From Cyanophora paradoxa (lineage: Eukaryota > Glaucocystophyceae > Cyanophorales > Cyanophoraceae), in NCBI GenBank assembly GCA_004431415.1, contig QPMI01000232.1:42802-106801 (forward strand): DNA of 64,000 bases, read 5' to 3'. Both the position numbers and the translations under genes were made by a program. Shown here in pieces: positions 11,869 through 22,674 of this stretch. The notes under the pieces are model-generated. The model made no database searches. It was not told the DNA's origin and worked only from the letters and a program-made list of their open reading frames with translations. Every line of letters starts with the position of its first letter. The first letter of the stretch is position 1.

Positions 11869-12086
11869 GGCTGCTCGGTGGGGAGCCGCAAAGCGCTCCG
11901 CGCGCCTCCGGAAGGCAGCGGGATGACAGCGCGCGTTTCGAACTAGCTGATCCTCCCGGACGCACGCGCGAGCTCCCAGAGACTTCCCGTGCCCTAGCTA
12001 ACCACGACGAGGCCTCTGGTGGAAAGCTACGGGGTTCTCTCGCGCGGCGCGGAAATCTCTCCCTGGCCGGAGTTGAATCGGGGAAA
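11869..12086. promoter_or_regulatory. Putative bidirectional promoter region
   Basis: A 218-bp gap separates the proposed starts of the ERICH2-like gene (minus) and the coiled-coil gene (plus). No TATA box is evident. The role is inferred only from the head-to-head arrangement. Confidence 0.35.
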
Positions 12087-14279
12087 ATGTCGTCCTCGGC
12101 GGCCCACAGCGGCCGGGCCCACGCGCCGCTCATGTTTCGCCCGCAAGAGGTCGTTTACACCAGCGAAACGCCCGGCAAGCGCGAAGGTGCGGTTGTCCGC
12201 GCGGGTCGTTGAGGGCCAGTTCAAAAGTTGACGGCCTCCCAGCTGCCGCAGACACATGGGTAGACAGTCTAGAGAGCAGGGACACCACTGCACAGCGGGC
12301 GTACGAGGTACTCGTCCTGCCGGTGCGTTCGACCCGGACTTCCCGCCTTACCATCCCGCGGCCGAGGGCGCGGCCGCCGAGCCTTTCCTACGGGCTAGTG
12401 CAGGTCTCTGAGGTTCTCCGAGTCCGTAGCTAATGCTCCTGGGCCCGCAGGACGCCCGCGCTAGCACCATCCACGAGGCGAGTCGGACGACCCGCGGCAC
12501 CCACGCATCGCCGGCGGTGGACCTCACGCGCGCGTCGATCCCGCGGCGCCTAAAGGACTCGGAGGTGGAGGCGGTGGCGCTCGCCGCGCTCTCGGACCCG
12601 ATGGCGTCGATCGAGAGCGCGTACGAGCGGCGCTACGCGGACGCCCGCATGGCGCTCGAGCAGCTGCGGCTCTCCCGCCTGCGCCACGACTCTTCCACGA
12701 AGTACCTCGAGGGCCTCGAGGCGCAGCTCCAGCAGGCGCGGGCGTCGGCGGCCGCCGAGCTCGCGTCTCGGTACCAGGAGCTCCAGGCGCGCCGCCGGCG
12801 GCGCCCGCCGCCCGCAGATGCCCGCCGCCGCTGACCCGCGCCGCAGGCCGAGCTGGAGCACATCTACAACCAGGCGATCGGCGACCTCGATTCGATCCTG
12901 GGCGCCAAAGTCAAGCCCCTGCAGGCGCGCCGCGCCGCGCCGCGCCGCGCCCCCTCTCCTTTCCAGTCTGATGGGCGGCAACGCAGGAGGATCGGTTCCT
13001 GATCGAGTACCAGACGCGCGAGATCGACCGGGCGACGGCCGCTCTCGAGCGGAAGATGCACAGCTCGACGCACGCCGAGTGCGCCCGCCCCGCTCGCCTC
13101 CCCAGCCCCGCGCCCTCACGTTCCGTGGCGCCCTAGGTTCGTGGCGCACTTCCGCAAGACGCTGGCGGACGCGGAGAAGGCGCTGCGGATGGCGCCGCCG
13201 CGGGGCCCGACGCCGCAGGAGGCGGCGGGGGCCCTGCACGACCCCTTCGAGCACCCGCTCGCCCGCTTCCGCTCCGTCCGCCTCCGGCAGCGGAGCCTGG
13301 ACCCGGCGCGCGAGGGCCGGGGCCGGGGCGAGCGCCGCCGGAGCAGCCGCTCGGCCAGCCGCAGCCGCAGCCGCTCGCGGAGCCGCTCGCGGAGCCGGCG
13401 CTCGCTGCACGTGGACCTGGACCTGGGCGGCGAGGCGGAGGCGGAGGCGGAGGAGCTGAGGAAGAAGGCGCGCGAGGCGAGGAAGCAGCGCGAGAGGCGG
13501 GAGAAGGGCGAGCACAGGAGCCGCCACGGGCACGCCCACGGGCACCGCCGGCACGGCCACCGGCACGAGCGGGCGGCTGAGTCCCCCGAGACGCCCTCGA
13601 CGCCCGGCTCCGAGCCGATGGGCCGCCGCCGGCTCTACGCCAAGCCGTCGGCCCTCCGCGGCCTTGCCTTCTCGACCAGTGCAGAGGCCGGGGTGGCAGC
13701 CACGGCCCCCGCGCCGCTCCTCGCCGGCAGGGCCCCCAGCGAGGACGGCAGGCGCGCACGGCTCGAATCCGGAGCGGCGCATTTCGTGGCTGACCCGTCT
13801 CGCCCGCAGCGAGAACGGCGCTGCGCGGCGGGAGCGCGAAGAGCGCCGCCGCGCCATGGCGGAGCTCGCCAAGTCCCAGAGCGTGCGCCGTACCCCTTTC
13901 CAACCGCCCAGTACCCCTCCCCTCCGAACCTAACGCGTACCCCCCTCGCAGGAGCTGCACGCCCTGTACGATTTCGTGAAGGCGCTGGCACCCTCCGGAT
14001 CCCCCTCGCGGCGGCCAGCGGAGCTGGCCGAGCGCATTGGCCGCATCGAGCAGGCGCGTCGCTGTGGCCCCACGCGTACCCCCCCGGCCCTCTAAATCGC
14101 GTACCCCGCAGATGGTGGAGGACGCGTCAAAGAAAATCGCGGCGACAGCGGCGGCGGCGGCCGCCACGGCGACCCCGCGGGTCTCCTCCTTCCCGACCCC
14201 TCCCCCTTACACTTCCGGCGGCATTGGCGGCGGCTCCACGTCGGGCGCCGGCGCCAGCCGATCCCTCTTCCTGTTCTAG
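12087..14279 (+). CDS. Coiled-coil protein with an Arg/Ser-repeat segment
   Basis: The proposed exon 1 begins MSSSAAHSGRAHAPLMFRPQ at 12087. The body starts near 12452: VDLTRASIPRRLKDSEVEAV, then long helices (ERRYADARMALEQLRLSRLR; LELEHIYNQAIGDLDSI-like at 12848; FLIEYQTREIDRATAALERK near 12992; FVAHFRKTLADAEKALRMAP at 13138). An SR-repeat stretch (13340-13410) and a His/Arg-rich segment (13500-13580) follow. Further short exons are ELHALYDFVKALAPSGSP and MVEDASKKIAATAAAAA, ending LFLF and a stop at 14279. Several introns contain CGTACCCC. The family is not recognised. The coiled coil implies a structural or scaffolding role, and SR dipeptides are typical of RNA-processing or phosphorylated disordered regions. 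The exon 1 junction to the body is not resolved. Confidence 0.6.
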
Positions 14280-14934
14280 CCCCGCCCGTAATTCAAATCG
14301 AAGCGATTTCTCTGCGTTTGCCGCTCGCGCTCGGCTGAGGATGGCGACGTTTCTTGCGACTCGTGCCATTAAACCCGAGCCATGGCCAGAGGCTCGAATT
14401 CGAAGCGGGAGGCCCTGAGGCGCCCGCGAAGCTTAATTGCAATTGGCTTGCAGCCAAGGCGCTGGCCGGCACAATCGCGGCGCGTCGTCCGCGGCGTTGA
14501 AGCCGTAACGTTAACTAGCTAGCGACCGTCGGACGCGGCGACAGCGAAAGCGGCGGCAGTGCCGCGGCACTCGGGTCCGGGTACACCGACAGACAACGCC
14601 ACCGATCGATTGGCCTGGCAAGCGACGCAGCTCAGCAGCAGCCTGGCAGCGGCTTATCGCCATGGAGCGCGACCCTGCGCCACAGCAGGTGCGCTACTGA
14701 GAGCTGCGGGCCTCGAGGCAGCCAACCGCGCGTCTCGCCGCGAATCCGCGCTGACCTGCGATCCCCGCGCAGCAGCACGATCCTGAGAGATTGCAAACGC
14801 TTGGCCCGCCTCCGAAACGCCACAGATCAAGCGACGCGGACTGCCGCGCAACCGCGCCGCCAGCAGGTGGGAATCGCGGGGCCGGGGCGCGCTGCGCGGC
14901 CGCGTACGCCGATTGTGCCGTCCCCTAGCAGACC
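14280..14934. other. Intergenic spacer
   Basis: Lies between two plus-strand genes. It contains scattered six-base palindromes (GAATTC, CGATCG, GTTAAC, GCTAGC) and no convincing exon. It may hold the 5' end of the F-box gene, whose start is not resolved. Confidence 0.4.
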
Positions 14935-17037
14935 ATGGCCACTTCTCGCCCACTTCCGAGCCCCCGGGCGAGCCGGTTGCCGCTTCGGAATCCGCCCCGA
15001 GTCAGGACGGCGGCGCAGGTCGGTTGCCGTGGGGCCGCCGCCCTCTCGCAGCTTCCCTGGCCTTATCGCGCCTTTTGCAGCCGAAGCCGAGCCGGCAGGT
15101 CTCCTCGGCCTCCCCGACGCCGTCCTGGCGTCGATACTGGAGCTGCTCGGCCTGCGCGAGGCGTGGCGCGCCCGGGCCGCCTGCCGCCGCCTCCGCGCCG
15201 TGGCGGAGACCGTCGAGTGGTCCGCCATCGAACTGCGCACGCGGAGGCCTGAGAGCGTCTCGGCGCTGGCGGCGCTAGCCCGCGGCGGCGCGCGGCTGCG
15301 GCGGGACGCGGCCGGCGGCCCGCTGCGAGTCTCGCTCGACCTCCGGCGCGAGGCGCTGGAGGAAGGTGGCATTCGTCCCTCGGCCTCGCAGGTTCGAGCT
15401 CGATTCTGAACCGAGAATTCGATCCGCGTCAAAATTTGATCGCGCCCGGACTCGATCCAGGAGCACGAGCTCTCGGTCGTGTCGGAGGCTCTCCTCTTCG
15501 CCTGCGCCCTCGCCGCCCGCCCGCGCGACGTCCGGGTGCAGCGGGCGCCCCTACCCCCCCGCGACCTCGAGCGCCTCGTCACCGGCTCGCTGGCCGCCCT
15601 CGCGGGGGGTACCGCCGCCCCCTGCCTCGCGTCCCTCCGGCTCGAGTCCTCGTGCCGCCCGACGGGCGGGGCCACCGCCTGCGCCCTGGACGCGCCCCAC
15701 GCGGAGTTCGGATCCCGGCTGGCCCCCTTTTCGGCCCTGGGGACCCTCGCCCTGCCCCGCGGGGCCCTCGTGGGGCCCTTAGCCGCCGCCGCCATCGCCT
15801 CCGCCTGCCCCCGCCTCTCCTCTCTCTCCCTCTGCCTCCTAGGAGCCGCCTCCCTCGCCGCCCTCGCGGAGCTCCCGTCGCTATCGAGCCTCGAGGTCCT
15901 CCCGGGGGCCGGCGACGCCGTCCTCTCCGAGGTCCGAATCGCGTACCCCGCGCCCGGCCCTGCCCTGACCGCTGCTTTGTCAGATCCTGTACCCCGGGCT
16001 GGACCGCTTCACGGTTGGGCCCGCCGGACGCTCCCTGCGCGCCCTCCGCGTCGCGTACGTACCCCCCCACGCCTCCTTGACATTCTACCCAGCTCCAACC
16101 CCGGGCAGGAGCGACGGCCGAGGGGGGGTTGAGGCGCCTGGGGACGTCCTCCGTGCCCTCGCGCGGGCCCGCAGCCTCCAGGACATCGATTTGGACATCC
16201 TTCTGCGGGTCTGAATCCCGTACCCCGTTCCGCTCGATCTCCGCGTCACTTGTACCCCCACTCAGATCCCGGTGGATTCGGGGGCATCCTCGCCCCTTGC
16301 ATCCCTGGCCGCCCTCCCCGCCCTGCGGCGCCTCGCACTCCGCCTGCGCCTCCGCGACCGGTGCGGTACCGTACCCCCCAGCCTGCCCGGCTCCGCGCCT
16401 CGGCCCCGCGCGCTCAGGCCGCCGCTTCCGCGCAGGGACGGGGCGCACCTGGCGGGCTTGGCTGCCCTCGCCCGCGCCGCCCCCGCGCTCTCGGCCCTCG
16501 ACCTCGCCCTCGGTGCCCCGTACCCCTCTCTTTGTCCTTCCCCTCGCTGATTCCTCGCACCCCACCCCGCAGAGGCCGCCCCCGACCTCTCCTGGGACGG
16601 CGTGCGCCCTCCTCGTCCTCCGCCCCCCCGCCCCTCTCCCCTCTAACGCGTACCCCCGCTCGCCTTGCCCCCCAGGTGGACGACGAAGCGCTGTCGGCGC
16701 TGCTGGAGGCCGCTCGGCTCTCCCTCCGCCACTTCGAGACGCAGTGAGCCCCGAGCCGCCCCGACGCGCGCCCGCCCGCCCGCCCAGGCCGTCCCCCTGA
16801 GCGAGTCCTGCCCCTCCCCCCCGAAGGTACTTCCCGGCGCTCATGCCGCACGAGGCGGATGCCCTCGCACAGGTACCCCCGCGGCCCTTCTCCCCCCGGG
16901 CCTGTTTTCGAGTTCGTACCCCCCTCCCCCAGATCGGGCCCCAGCTCGAGTCCGCGTGCATCGGGCACCACATCCTCGACGAGGATGACCCCGAGCCGTC
17001 CGCGTGCCCCCTCCCGGATCGACGTACCCTCTTTTAG
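14935..17037 (+). CDS. F-box protein with leucine-rich repeats
   Basis: The F-box is at about 15105-15210: GLPDAVLASILELLGLREAW followed by RARAACRRLRAVAETVEWSA. F-box proteins join SKP1 and cullin-1 as substrate receptors of SCF ubiquitin ligases. After it come leucine-rich segments in a row of short exons: RLVTGSLAALAGGTAAPCLA, ACPRLSSLSLCLLGAASLAA, LRALARARSLQDIDLDILL, LASLAALPALRRLALRLRLR, LAALARAAPALSALDLALG, ALSALLEAARLSLRHFETQ. This order is that of FBXL proteins. The introns are short and most carry GTACCCC. The start is uncertain (ATG at 14935 is one candidate). The end is uncertain too: a stop at 17037, or another exon encoding YGALRPLAERLPRGALRVEP near 17055-17130. Substrate unknown. 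Confidence 0.75.
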
Positions 17038-17592
17038 CTGAGTCGGGGTACAGGTACGGGGCGCTGCGGCCGCTGGCGGAGCGGTTGCCGCGGGGGGCGC
17101 TGCGGGTCGAGCCGGTCCTCCAGCGCCAGGTTCGAGTCCCTGTCGATCCCTTTCTGCGCCCCGGCGTCCTGATCTTGCGGGCAGCTGCCGGGGCGGCCGG
17201 GGGAGGCGAGCCGCGTGAGCTCGCACGCGCGGCGGCGGCTGCCGCGCCTCCTTCCCACCGCCAAAGTGTCATTCACGTACGCCTGAGCCGCGCCGAGCGC
17301 TAGCGCGCCGGGCGCCCCCTAGCGCACGCCTCTGACGGTGCGACGCGCCGCGGACGAGCTAGAATGCCCCTCATCGTGAACCTCGGCCTCCGATGAATTC
17401 CAAGTCCCTCGAGCCCGCCCGCCCGCCCGCTTCGCACTAGCTACGCAAGAGGGGCAACCCGAAGCTTGAAGCTAGAAGCGCGAATAGTGTACATGTACAA
17501 ATGCAGTAGTCGTTTCACAACTAAACATGACAGCTCATTGATCATGAGTGTTCGCCGACCTGCACATGGACAGCTATAGCGCGATCTCGCGC

Positions 17593-17907
17593 TCACATCT
17601 CCTTGTCGGAAGCGTACGCGGCCTGTACGATGGCGCGTTTCGTCAGGAGATGAAGTGATGCAAGGTCGCAATCTAATCTGGGCCGCACCTCGCCGGCCTG
17701 GGCTTGGAGGATCTCGTCGACCTCAGCAGCAAGGACATCTGGATCGCTGCCGCCGGCGAAGAGACCGTCGGGGAGTGCAGCCGTTGGCGCCTCGAGTTCG
17801 CCATCGAACTGGGCCAGGAGCGCGGGATCGATCTCCTCCTGCGCGAGGCGCTGCTCGTCGGAGTCCAACTGCCCCGCGCTCGTGCCGCCTCTGCCGCCTT
17901 TGCCCAT
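17593..17907 (-). CDS. Small acidic protein of unknown function
   Basis: Opens with ATG at 17907 (MGKGGRGGTSAGQLDSDEQR) and continues with acidic, helical sequence (LAQEEIDPALLAQFDGELEA; DVLAAEVDEILQAQAGE). It is either one exon of 104 residues, or has an intron of about 64 nt after QAGE with acceptor GTACAG, which also stays in frame and ends AAYASDKEM. Composition is natural and the shadow frames are worse. I do not recognise the family. It lies divergent to the second F-box gene. Confidence 0.55.
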   Translation of the reverse strand: MGKGGRGGTSAGQLDSDEQRLAQEEIDPALLAQFDGELEAPTAALPDGLFAGGSDPDVLAAEVDEILQAQAGEVRPRLDCDLASLHLLTKRAIVQAAYASDKEM

Positions 17908-18079
17908 TGTGGAAGTGTCGAGGCTATCGTACCCCTCCAGCGGTCGACGTCGACTCGACGACGCTCGACGCGATGGGCTTGCACGACGCCCTCAGCTGCT
18001 GGAATTGCCTGGGCTTGCGAAGCACGCGTGTTGATGTCGAAAGAGCCGCGGGACCAGAGTCGCAGGCCGTGCTGCGCGG

Positions 18080-19830
18080 GTGCGCGCGAGAACCACATTT
18101 CGACGCGCGGGCGCGCCGCGCGCCGCTGCTTACGCATTGCGGCGCAGACTTGAGGTGAATTTGCGCAAGTTGGACGACGCGCAGGTGCCGGAATGCCACA
18201 AAAAACCAGCTTTGCATGTGGCTGCGAACACCGCGCCGCCGGCGGACGCCGCCGCGCTCCCCAGCGAGCTTTTAGAAATCATTTTTGAGCATCTGGGCGC
18301 CCGCGCTCTCGCCGCCGCGGCCGGCGTCTGCCGCAACTGGCGCCGCTCAGCGACGAGCGACGCGCTCTGGTACAAGCTCTTCGCGCGCTCGGCTCTCCGC
18401 GCCGTCTCGAGCTCCTCTCGCGTTCGGCTCTCCGCTCCGCCGTTCGCCGAGCCGCAGAGACCCTGGTTCCGCACCTACCTCGTCTGCTCAGGTCCGCCCT
18501 AGGCCCCGCCGCCGCGCCGGCGATGCCGAGGTCGCTCGCCCGACGCGGTCGGATGCGAACACGCAGGAGCCCGTGCAAAGATGGAGTCAGCGTTCGACGA
18601 AGCGATCGGGCGGGAGCGCGGGCGCCGCCGCGCGGCCGTGGAGCGGCTGCTGCGGCTCGTCATCGCCGAGCACATGCGCGCGCAGCTGCTTCAGGTGCAT
18701 TCCGCCCCGCCCCGCCTCGATTTCAAATTTTGAATCTAAATTCGAATTTGATCCGCGCGGGCGCAGGAGTGCCGCGTCTACGCGGAGGACGGCCTCGCAG
18801 AAGCGCTGGCCGCCCTCGCCGCCCGCACTTTCTACGTCCCGTCGTCGATCTCCGCGCGGCGCGCCTGCTTCTCCCGACTCTACCCGCCATGTTTTGCGCG
18901 GGCGCTGACGGGCGGCGCGCGCGCGCGAGTAGGCACGGGCACCGGCGCGTCGGCCTACCAACTGCAACGTGGACCCACTCCGTGACCCTGGTACCCTTGC
19001 TCATCCTCATCCCCCTTTCTGCCGCGCTCCGTTCACCCGCTCGATCCGCAGGAACTCGCCATCGTCTGCTTCGACGGGTCGGTCGCCCGCCTGCGGTGCG
19101 AACGGAGTACCCCCGATTCACCCGCCCCCCACACCTCTGCGTCGCTTTACCCCCCGCCAGGCTCGCCTACGAAGAGGCGTGCCGCGTCACGGACCTCGCA
19201 ATGCAGCGCACCGTCTTGGCCCTGCTGGTACCCCCCTCCGCCTCGTTCCCCGTTGACGGGCCCTCAAGAAAACCGCGGCCCAGGTTGGCGGGCGCCGCTT
19301 CGTCCTGCGAGTTGCCCTCGGAGACGACTCGGCGCGGGTTGAGAACGGGGCCGCATGCGCGGTGTGGTCTCTCCGCCCCGCCCCGCCCCGCCCCGCCCCG
19401 CCCGCTATCCTCTGAAGCTTAGACCGATCGACGGGGCGCGCAGGCCGCGATGCGCGCCGCGGGGCTGCCCGATTCGGGACCCCTTCGCCAGGAAGAGTTC
19501 GGTGCGCTCCTCCCCCCCCAGCCCGCCCGGGCACGTCCCGCGCTCACGCAGCCGGTACTTGTACCCTCTCCCTCGCAGCCGAGTTCCTCCTTGCGGCGGC
19601 CTCCATCGCGAGGGGTACATGCTGCTGCCGAGCCTCCGACGCCCTCATGCAGCCCCTGATACCCGAGGTCCGATCCGCCCGGGAGCCGTTAAAAGGCCCC
19701 GCCCGGATTCGAAACCGCTTCGTTCCTCGCAGGTGTACGCGGACTTTCTGGTGCAGCAGCGCTCGGCCCTTGAATCCGCGCGGCCCCTTCTCTGCCCCCC
19801 GGGCGGTGGGCCTACCCCTCGCCGCCCTGC

Positions 19831-19864
<34 letters not shown>

Positions 19865-22674
19865 ACCTGTTCCGTTTCAGCCGGGGACGGGGACGACGAG
19901 GAGGCCGTCGGGGGCGGCTCCGAGGACATCGGCATTGAGAGCAGGTGCGAAGAGCAGTTCGAAGGCACTTCTGCTCGGTTGCTCGTCGCTTTTCCGCGTG
20001 CGTTCTCGGGTCTGACGCCCGCCGCGCGGGCAGCCGGGGGCCGTGGGACCCCTCCCGGCGCGCCGTCTCCCTGGGCTTCTCCGTCTCCCTCCTCCAGGCT
20101 CGCCGTGGCCCCTTACTCCCCGCTTTGCCCCTCATTCATGATCGCTGGCCTCGTGACAGCCCCCTCGCCCCCCGCAGAACGAGGCGCGGCGGCTCTGGCT
20201 GCTGGACATGGCCCGCGTCCGCCTCGTCCCGCGCCTCGCCGACCCCGCGTGCGCCCACCCCGCCCCCGCCCCCGCCCCTGCCTCCGCTGCCACCCCTCGC
20301 CTTCGTTCCGACGCGGTTGGGATGGGCGTGCGCAGGGCGCAGGAGGAGGTGCTGCGGCTCGCGGAGAGCACGTACTTCATCTGCGCCCAGTGCGTCCGAG
20401 CTGAGCTAAGAGAAACTACGACGTAGCCGAGCCAAGCTAAGAAAAACCACGCCAAGCTTAGCCGCCAATGAATTCAGATACGCCACTGCGTCCAGCGCCC
20501 CAACGAGATCTTCCGCCCTACGCACTCGCCCACGCCCAGCGGCCCCTGCGCCCCGCTCTCACTTGCAGTCGTCCCGCCCTCGCTCGCGCAGGAACGCGGA
20601 GGGGCGGCTGGGGGGCTCGCGGCTGCAAGTGGCGGAGGGGGAGGCCGGCGTCCTCGAGGGCCCCTCCCGCTCCCTCTCCTACCGCTTCGCCGTCCACGCC
20701 CTCCAGGTGGGCCCCCAGCGAGTCTGCACTTCCCTTACAGAGCTATCTTTAGAGCTTAGAGCTTCTCGGGGGGGTCCCAAGAGCTTCACAGAGAGCTTAG
20801 AGCTTAGAGCTTAGAGCTAAGAGCTCCTCTTAGCTACCTTAGAGCTACCTTCCCTTCAGAAAGACTTGGAGAGAGCTCTCTTAGAGCTAAGAGCTCCTCT
20901 TAGCTACCTTAGAGCTGCCTTCCCTTCAGAAAGACTTACTGAGAGCTCTCTTAGAGCTTAGAGCTTCTCTTAGCTATCTAAGATCTAGAGCTACCTTCCT
21001 TAGCGCTATTATATTTTTTAGGGCCGGGCTATCAGTCCACTCCAGGCACCACTCTAGATAGGGCAATCTTCGCGATCGCTCTCGCCCCTCCTCGCGCCGT
21101 GCTGACCCCTTGCCCCGCCTCGCTTGCGCAGGGCGGGGGCATCGCGGAGGGCGCTGGGCGAGTCGGGGCGCTAGGACGCGGCTGGGGCGCGCGGGTGCTC
21201 CCGCTCGGGGTCGAGCCGGCGCCGGGCGGCCTCCTCGGCCAGCTCGAGCGCGCCCTCTCCGGGCCCGCCAGGTGCGCCCTACAGATCTAGAGGGGAATTA
21301 GAACGTTAACGGACTTAGAGAGCTCTAAACATCGAACTTGAATGGACAATAGCTTAAGTGGCCGCCCGCTGTTCGGCGGGGGAGATAGCAGCTCGAGTGC
21401 GCCCTCTTCGGCCCCGCTAGGTGCGCGCCCTGTAATCCAGAGCGGCGGATAGCAATAGCTGTGGAAAGGGGGCGCTGCCCTTGAACGAGATATCGCTGCC
21501 CTGTCCGCGCGCTCTCCGTCACAGCTCTGGAGAGAGCTGACCTCGGCGCGTGCGCAGCCCCGGGCGCCCACAGTCGCCGCAGCGCGCCTCGGGGGCCGCG
21601 GGGCCCGCCCCCCTCCCGCGGGGCGGCTATGCCGTGTTCGACGCGTACCTGGGGGCGGCCTCCGAGGGCCCGGGGGCCTCTGCCGAGCTCAACTTCTGCC
21701 TCACTGCCGCCTACAAAAAGGTCCGCCCCTGCCCGGACTTGCATTGTACCGTGTTGCGGCCCGCCATCCTGCGCTTCTCGTGCAAATCATGATCAAATAA
21801 TCACATGCAACGTTAACAAAGAGGCCCTAAACGTGATTGAACGTTTATTCTCAAGACCGTTCGCTTTGTAAATGGTCTGTAGACGTCGACCGCTGACTGC
21901 TCGTGCACATCGGACCGCGGACTCGCAGTCGCTCTTCTTCGGGGCCTTCTCGTCGCTGCGGCGGGAGCGCCTGGGGTACGCCTGCCGCACCGCCTACGCC
22001 GAGCGCCCCGACGAGGTGCCCGCGGCCCCGCCCGCCCCCCCGCCCCCGCCCCGGCCCCGCCCCGCCGGCCTCCAGTACTAGCTTGCACGCTGGGCCGGCG
22101 CCCCGGGCCCCAGATCTAGAACGAAGCGAATCCCCTACAGCTGATTCTAGGGCTGCGCGCGCGTGCCGCGGCATCTAGAAGTGCACACCTCGGCTTCTCC
22201 GATCCCTGTGACTGATAATTATGCCCTCACGGGGGCGGGACGCGGCAGTGTCAGGTGTGCGTGGAGTGCTTCGTGGAGCCCCTGGAGGAGCTGCGCGCCG
22301 CCCTCGGCCTCCGCCACCTCGCCCCCGTGCGCGCCCCGGGCCCCGCCCCCGCCTCGCGGCACACGACCCGAGGCTGCCAGGCCTGCCTTGCGCCGGCCGC
22401 CGGGCCGCCGGCGCGGCTGCCGGGCCTCTTCTAGACCCTGGCTCCTCTAGATCTGGTTCAAACAGAGAAGTTCACTTGCTGCGCCACGGCGTGGAGGGCT
22501 AACGCGGGGCGCGCGCAGGAGGACCTGTGGCGCTTCCTGCTGCTCGCGGCCGGCGTCGAGGGGCTCCTCGTCGGGCCCGGGCCCGCGGGGGAGCGCAGGG
22601 GCGGCCCCGGCGCCGGCCCCGGCGCTTCGGCGCGCCGCCAGTTCTGGATGCTCAGGCCGTTCGCCCCCTCCTAG
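18080..22674 (+). CDS. Large F-box protein, C-terminal part unknown
   Basis: The F-box at about 18255-18390 reads LPSELLEIIFEHLGARALAA then GVCRNWRRSATSDALWYKLF, a textbook N-terminal F-box (SCF ligase adaptor). The exon ends TACCTCGTCTGCTCA-G and splices in frame (phase 1) to an exon near 18563 encoding ARAKMESAFDEAIGRERGRR. That join makes the downstream exons part of the same gene. They include YAEDGLAEALAALAARTFYV, ELAIVCFDGSVARL, NEARRLWLLDMARVRLVPRL, AQEEVLRLAESTYFICAQCV, YRFAVHALQ, SLFFGAFSSLRRERLGYACR and the last exon EDLWRFLLLAAGVEGLLVGP, ending RQFWMLRPFAPS at 22674. The C-terminal region is not recognised. Conserved-looking aromatic residues suggest a globular substrate domain. 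Start unresolved: there is no in-frame ATG in the first exon read. Confidence 0.65.
19832..19863 (+). repeat. Poly-C tract (32 nt) in an intron
   Basis: An uninterrupted run of C just upstream of a splice acceptor in the F-box gene. It sits where a polypyrimidine tract belongs. Similar sense-strand C runs occur at about 59908-59934 and 60629-60654. Confidence 0.9.
20811..21000 (+). repeat. 70-bp tandem repeat, about 2.7 copies, in an intron
   Basis: GAGCTCCTCTTAGCTACC starts at 20821 and again at 20891; a variant, GAGCTTCTCTTAGCTATC, starts at 20961. The period is therefore 70 bp. Each unit contains the segment TTCCCTTCAGAAAGACTT and ends in GAGAGCTCTCTTAGAGCT. The array is built from AGAGCT/TTAGAG words, lies inside an intron of the large F-box gene, and looks like a local expansion. 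Confidence 0.85.

Noticed and set aside
15579-16973. 464-codon minus-strand open frame opposite the F-box/LRR gene
   Set aside because: Composition is almost only Gly, Arg, Ala and Pro, and it crosses every intron of the plus-strand gene. The plus strand has leucine-rich repeats.
17038-17041. A 14-nt intron (GTACCCTCTTTTAG at about 17024-17037) joining the F-box/LRR gene to the YGALRPLAERL segment
   Set aside because: The frame would fit, but 14 nt is shorter than any intron I would accept without cDNA. A stop at 17037 or a different junction is simpler.
20811-21000. CRISPR array
   Set aside because: Units are directly contiguous 70-bp tandem copies without unique spacers, inside an intron of a eukaryotic gene.
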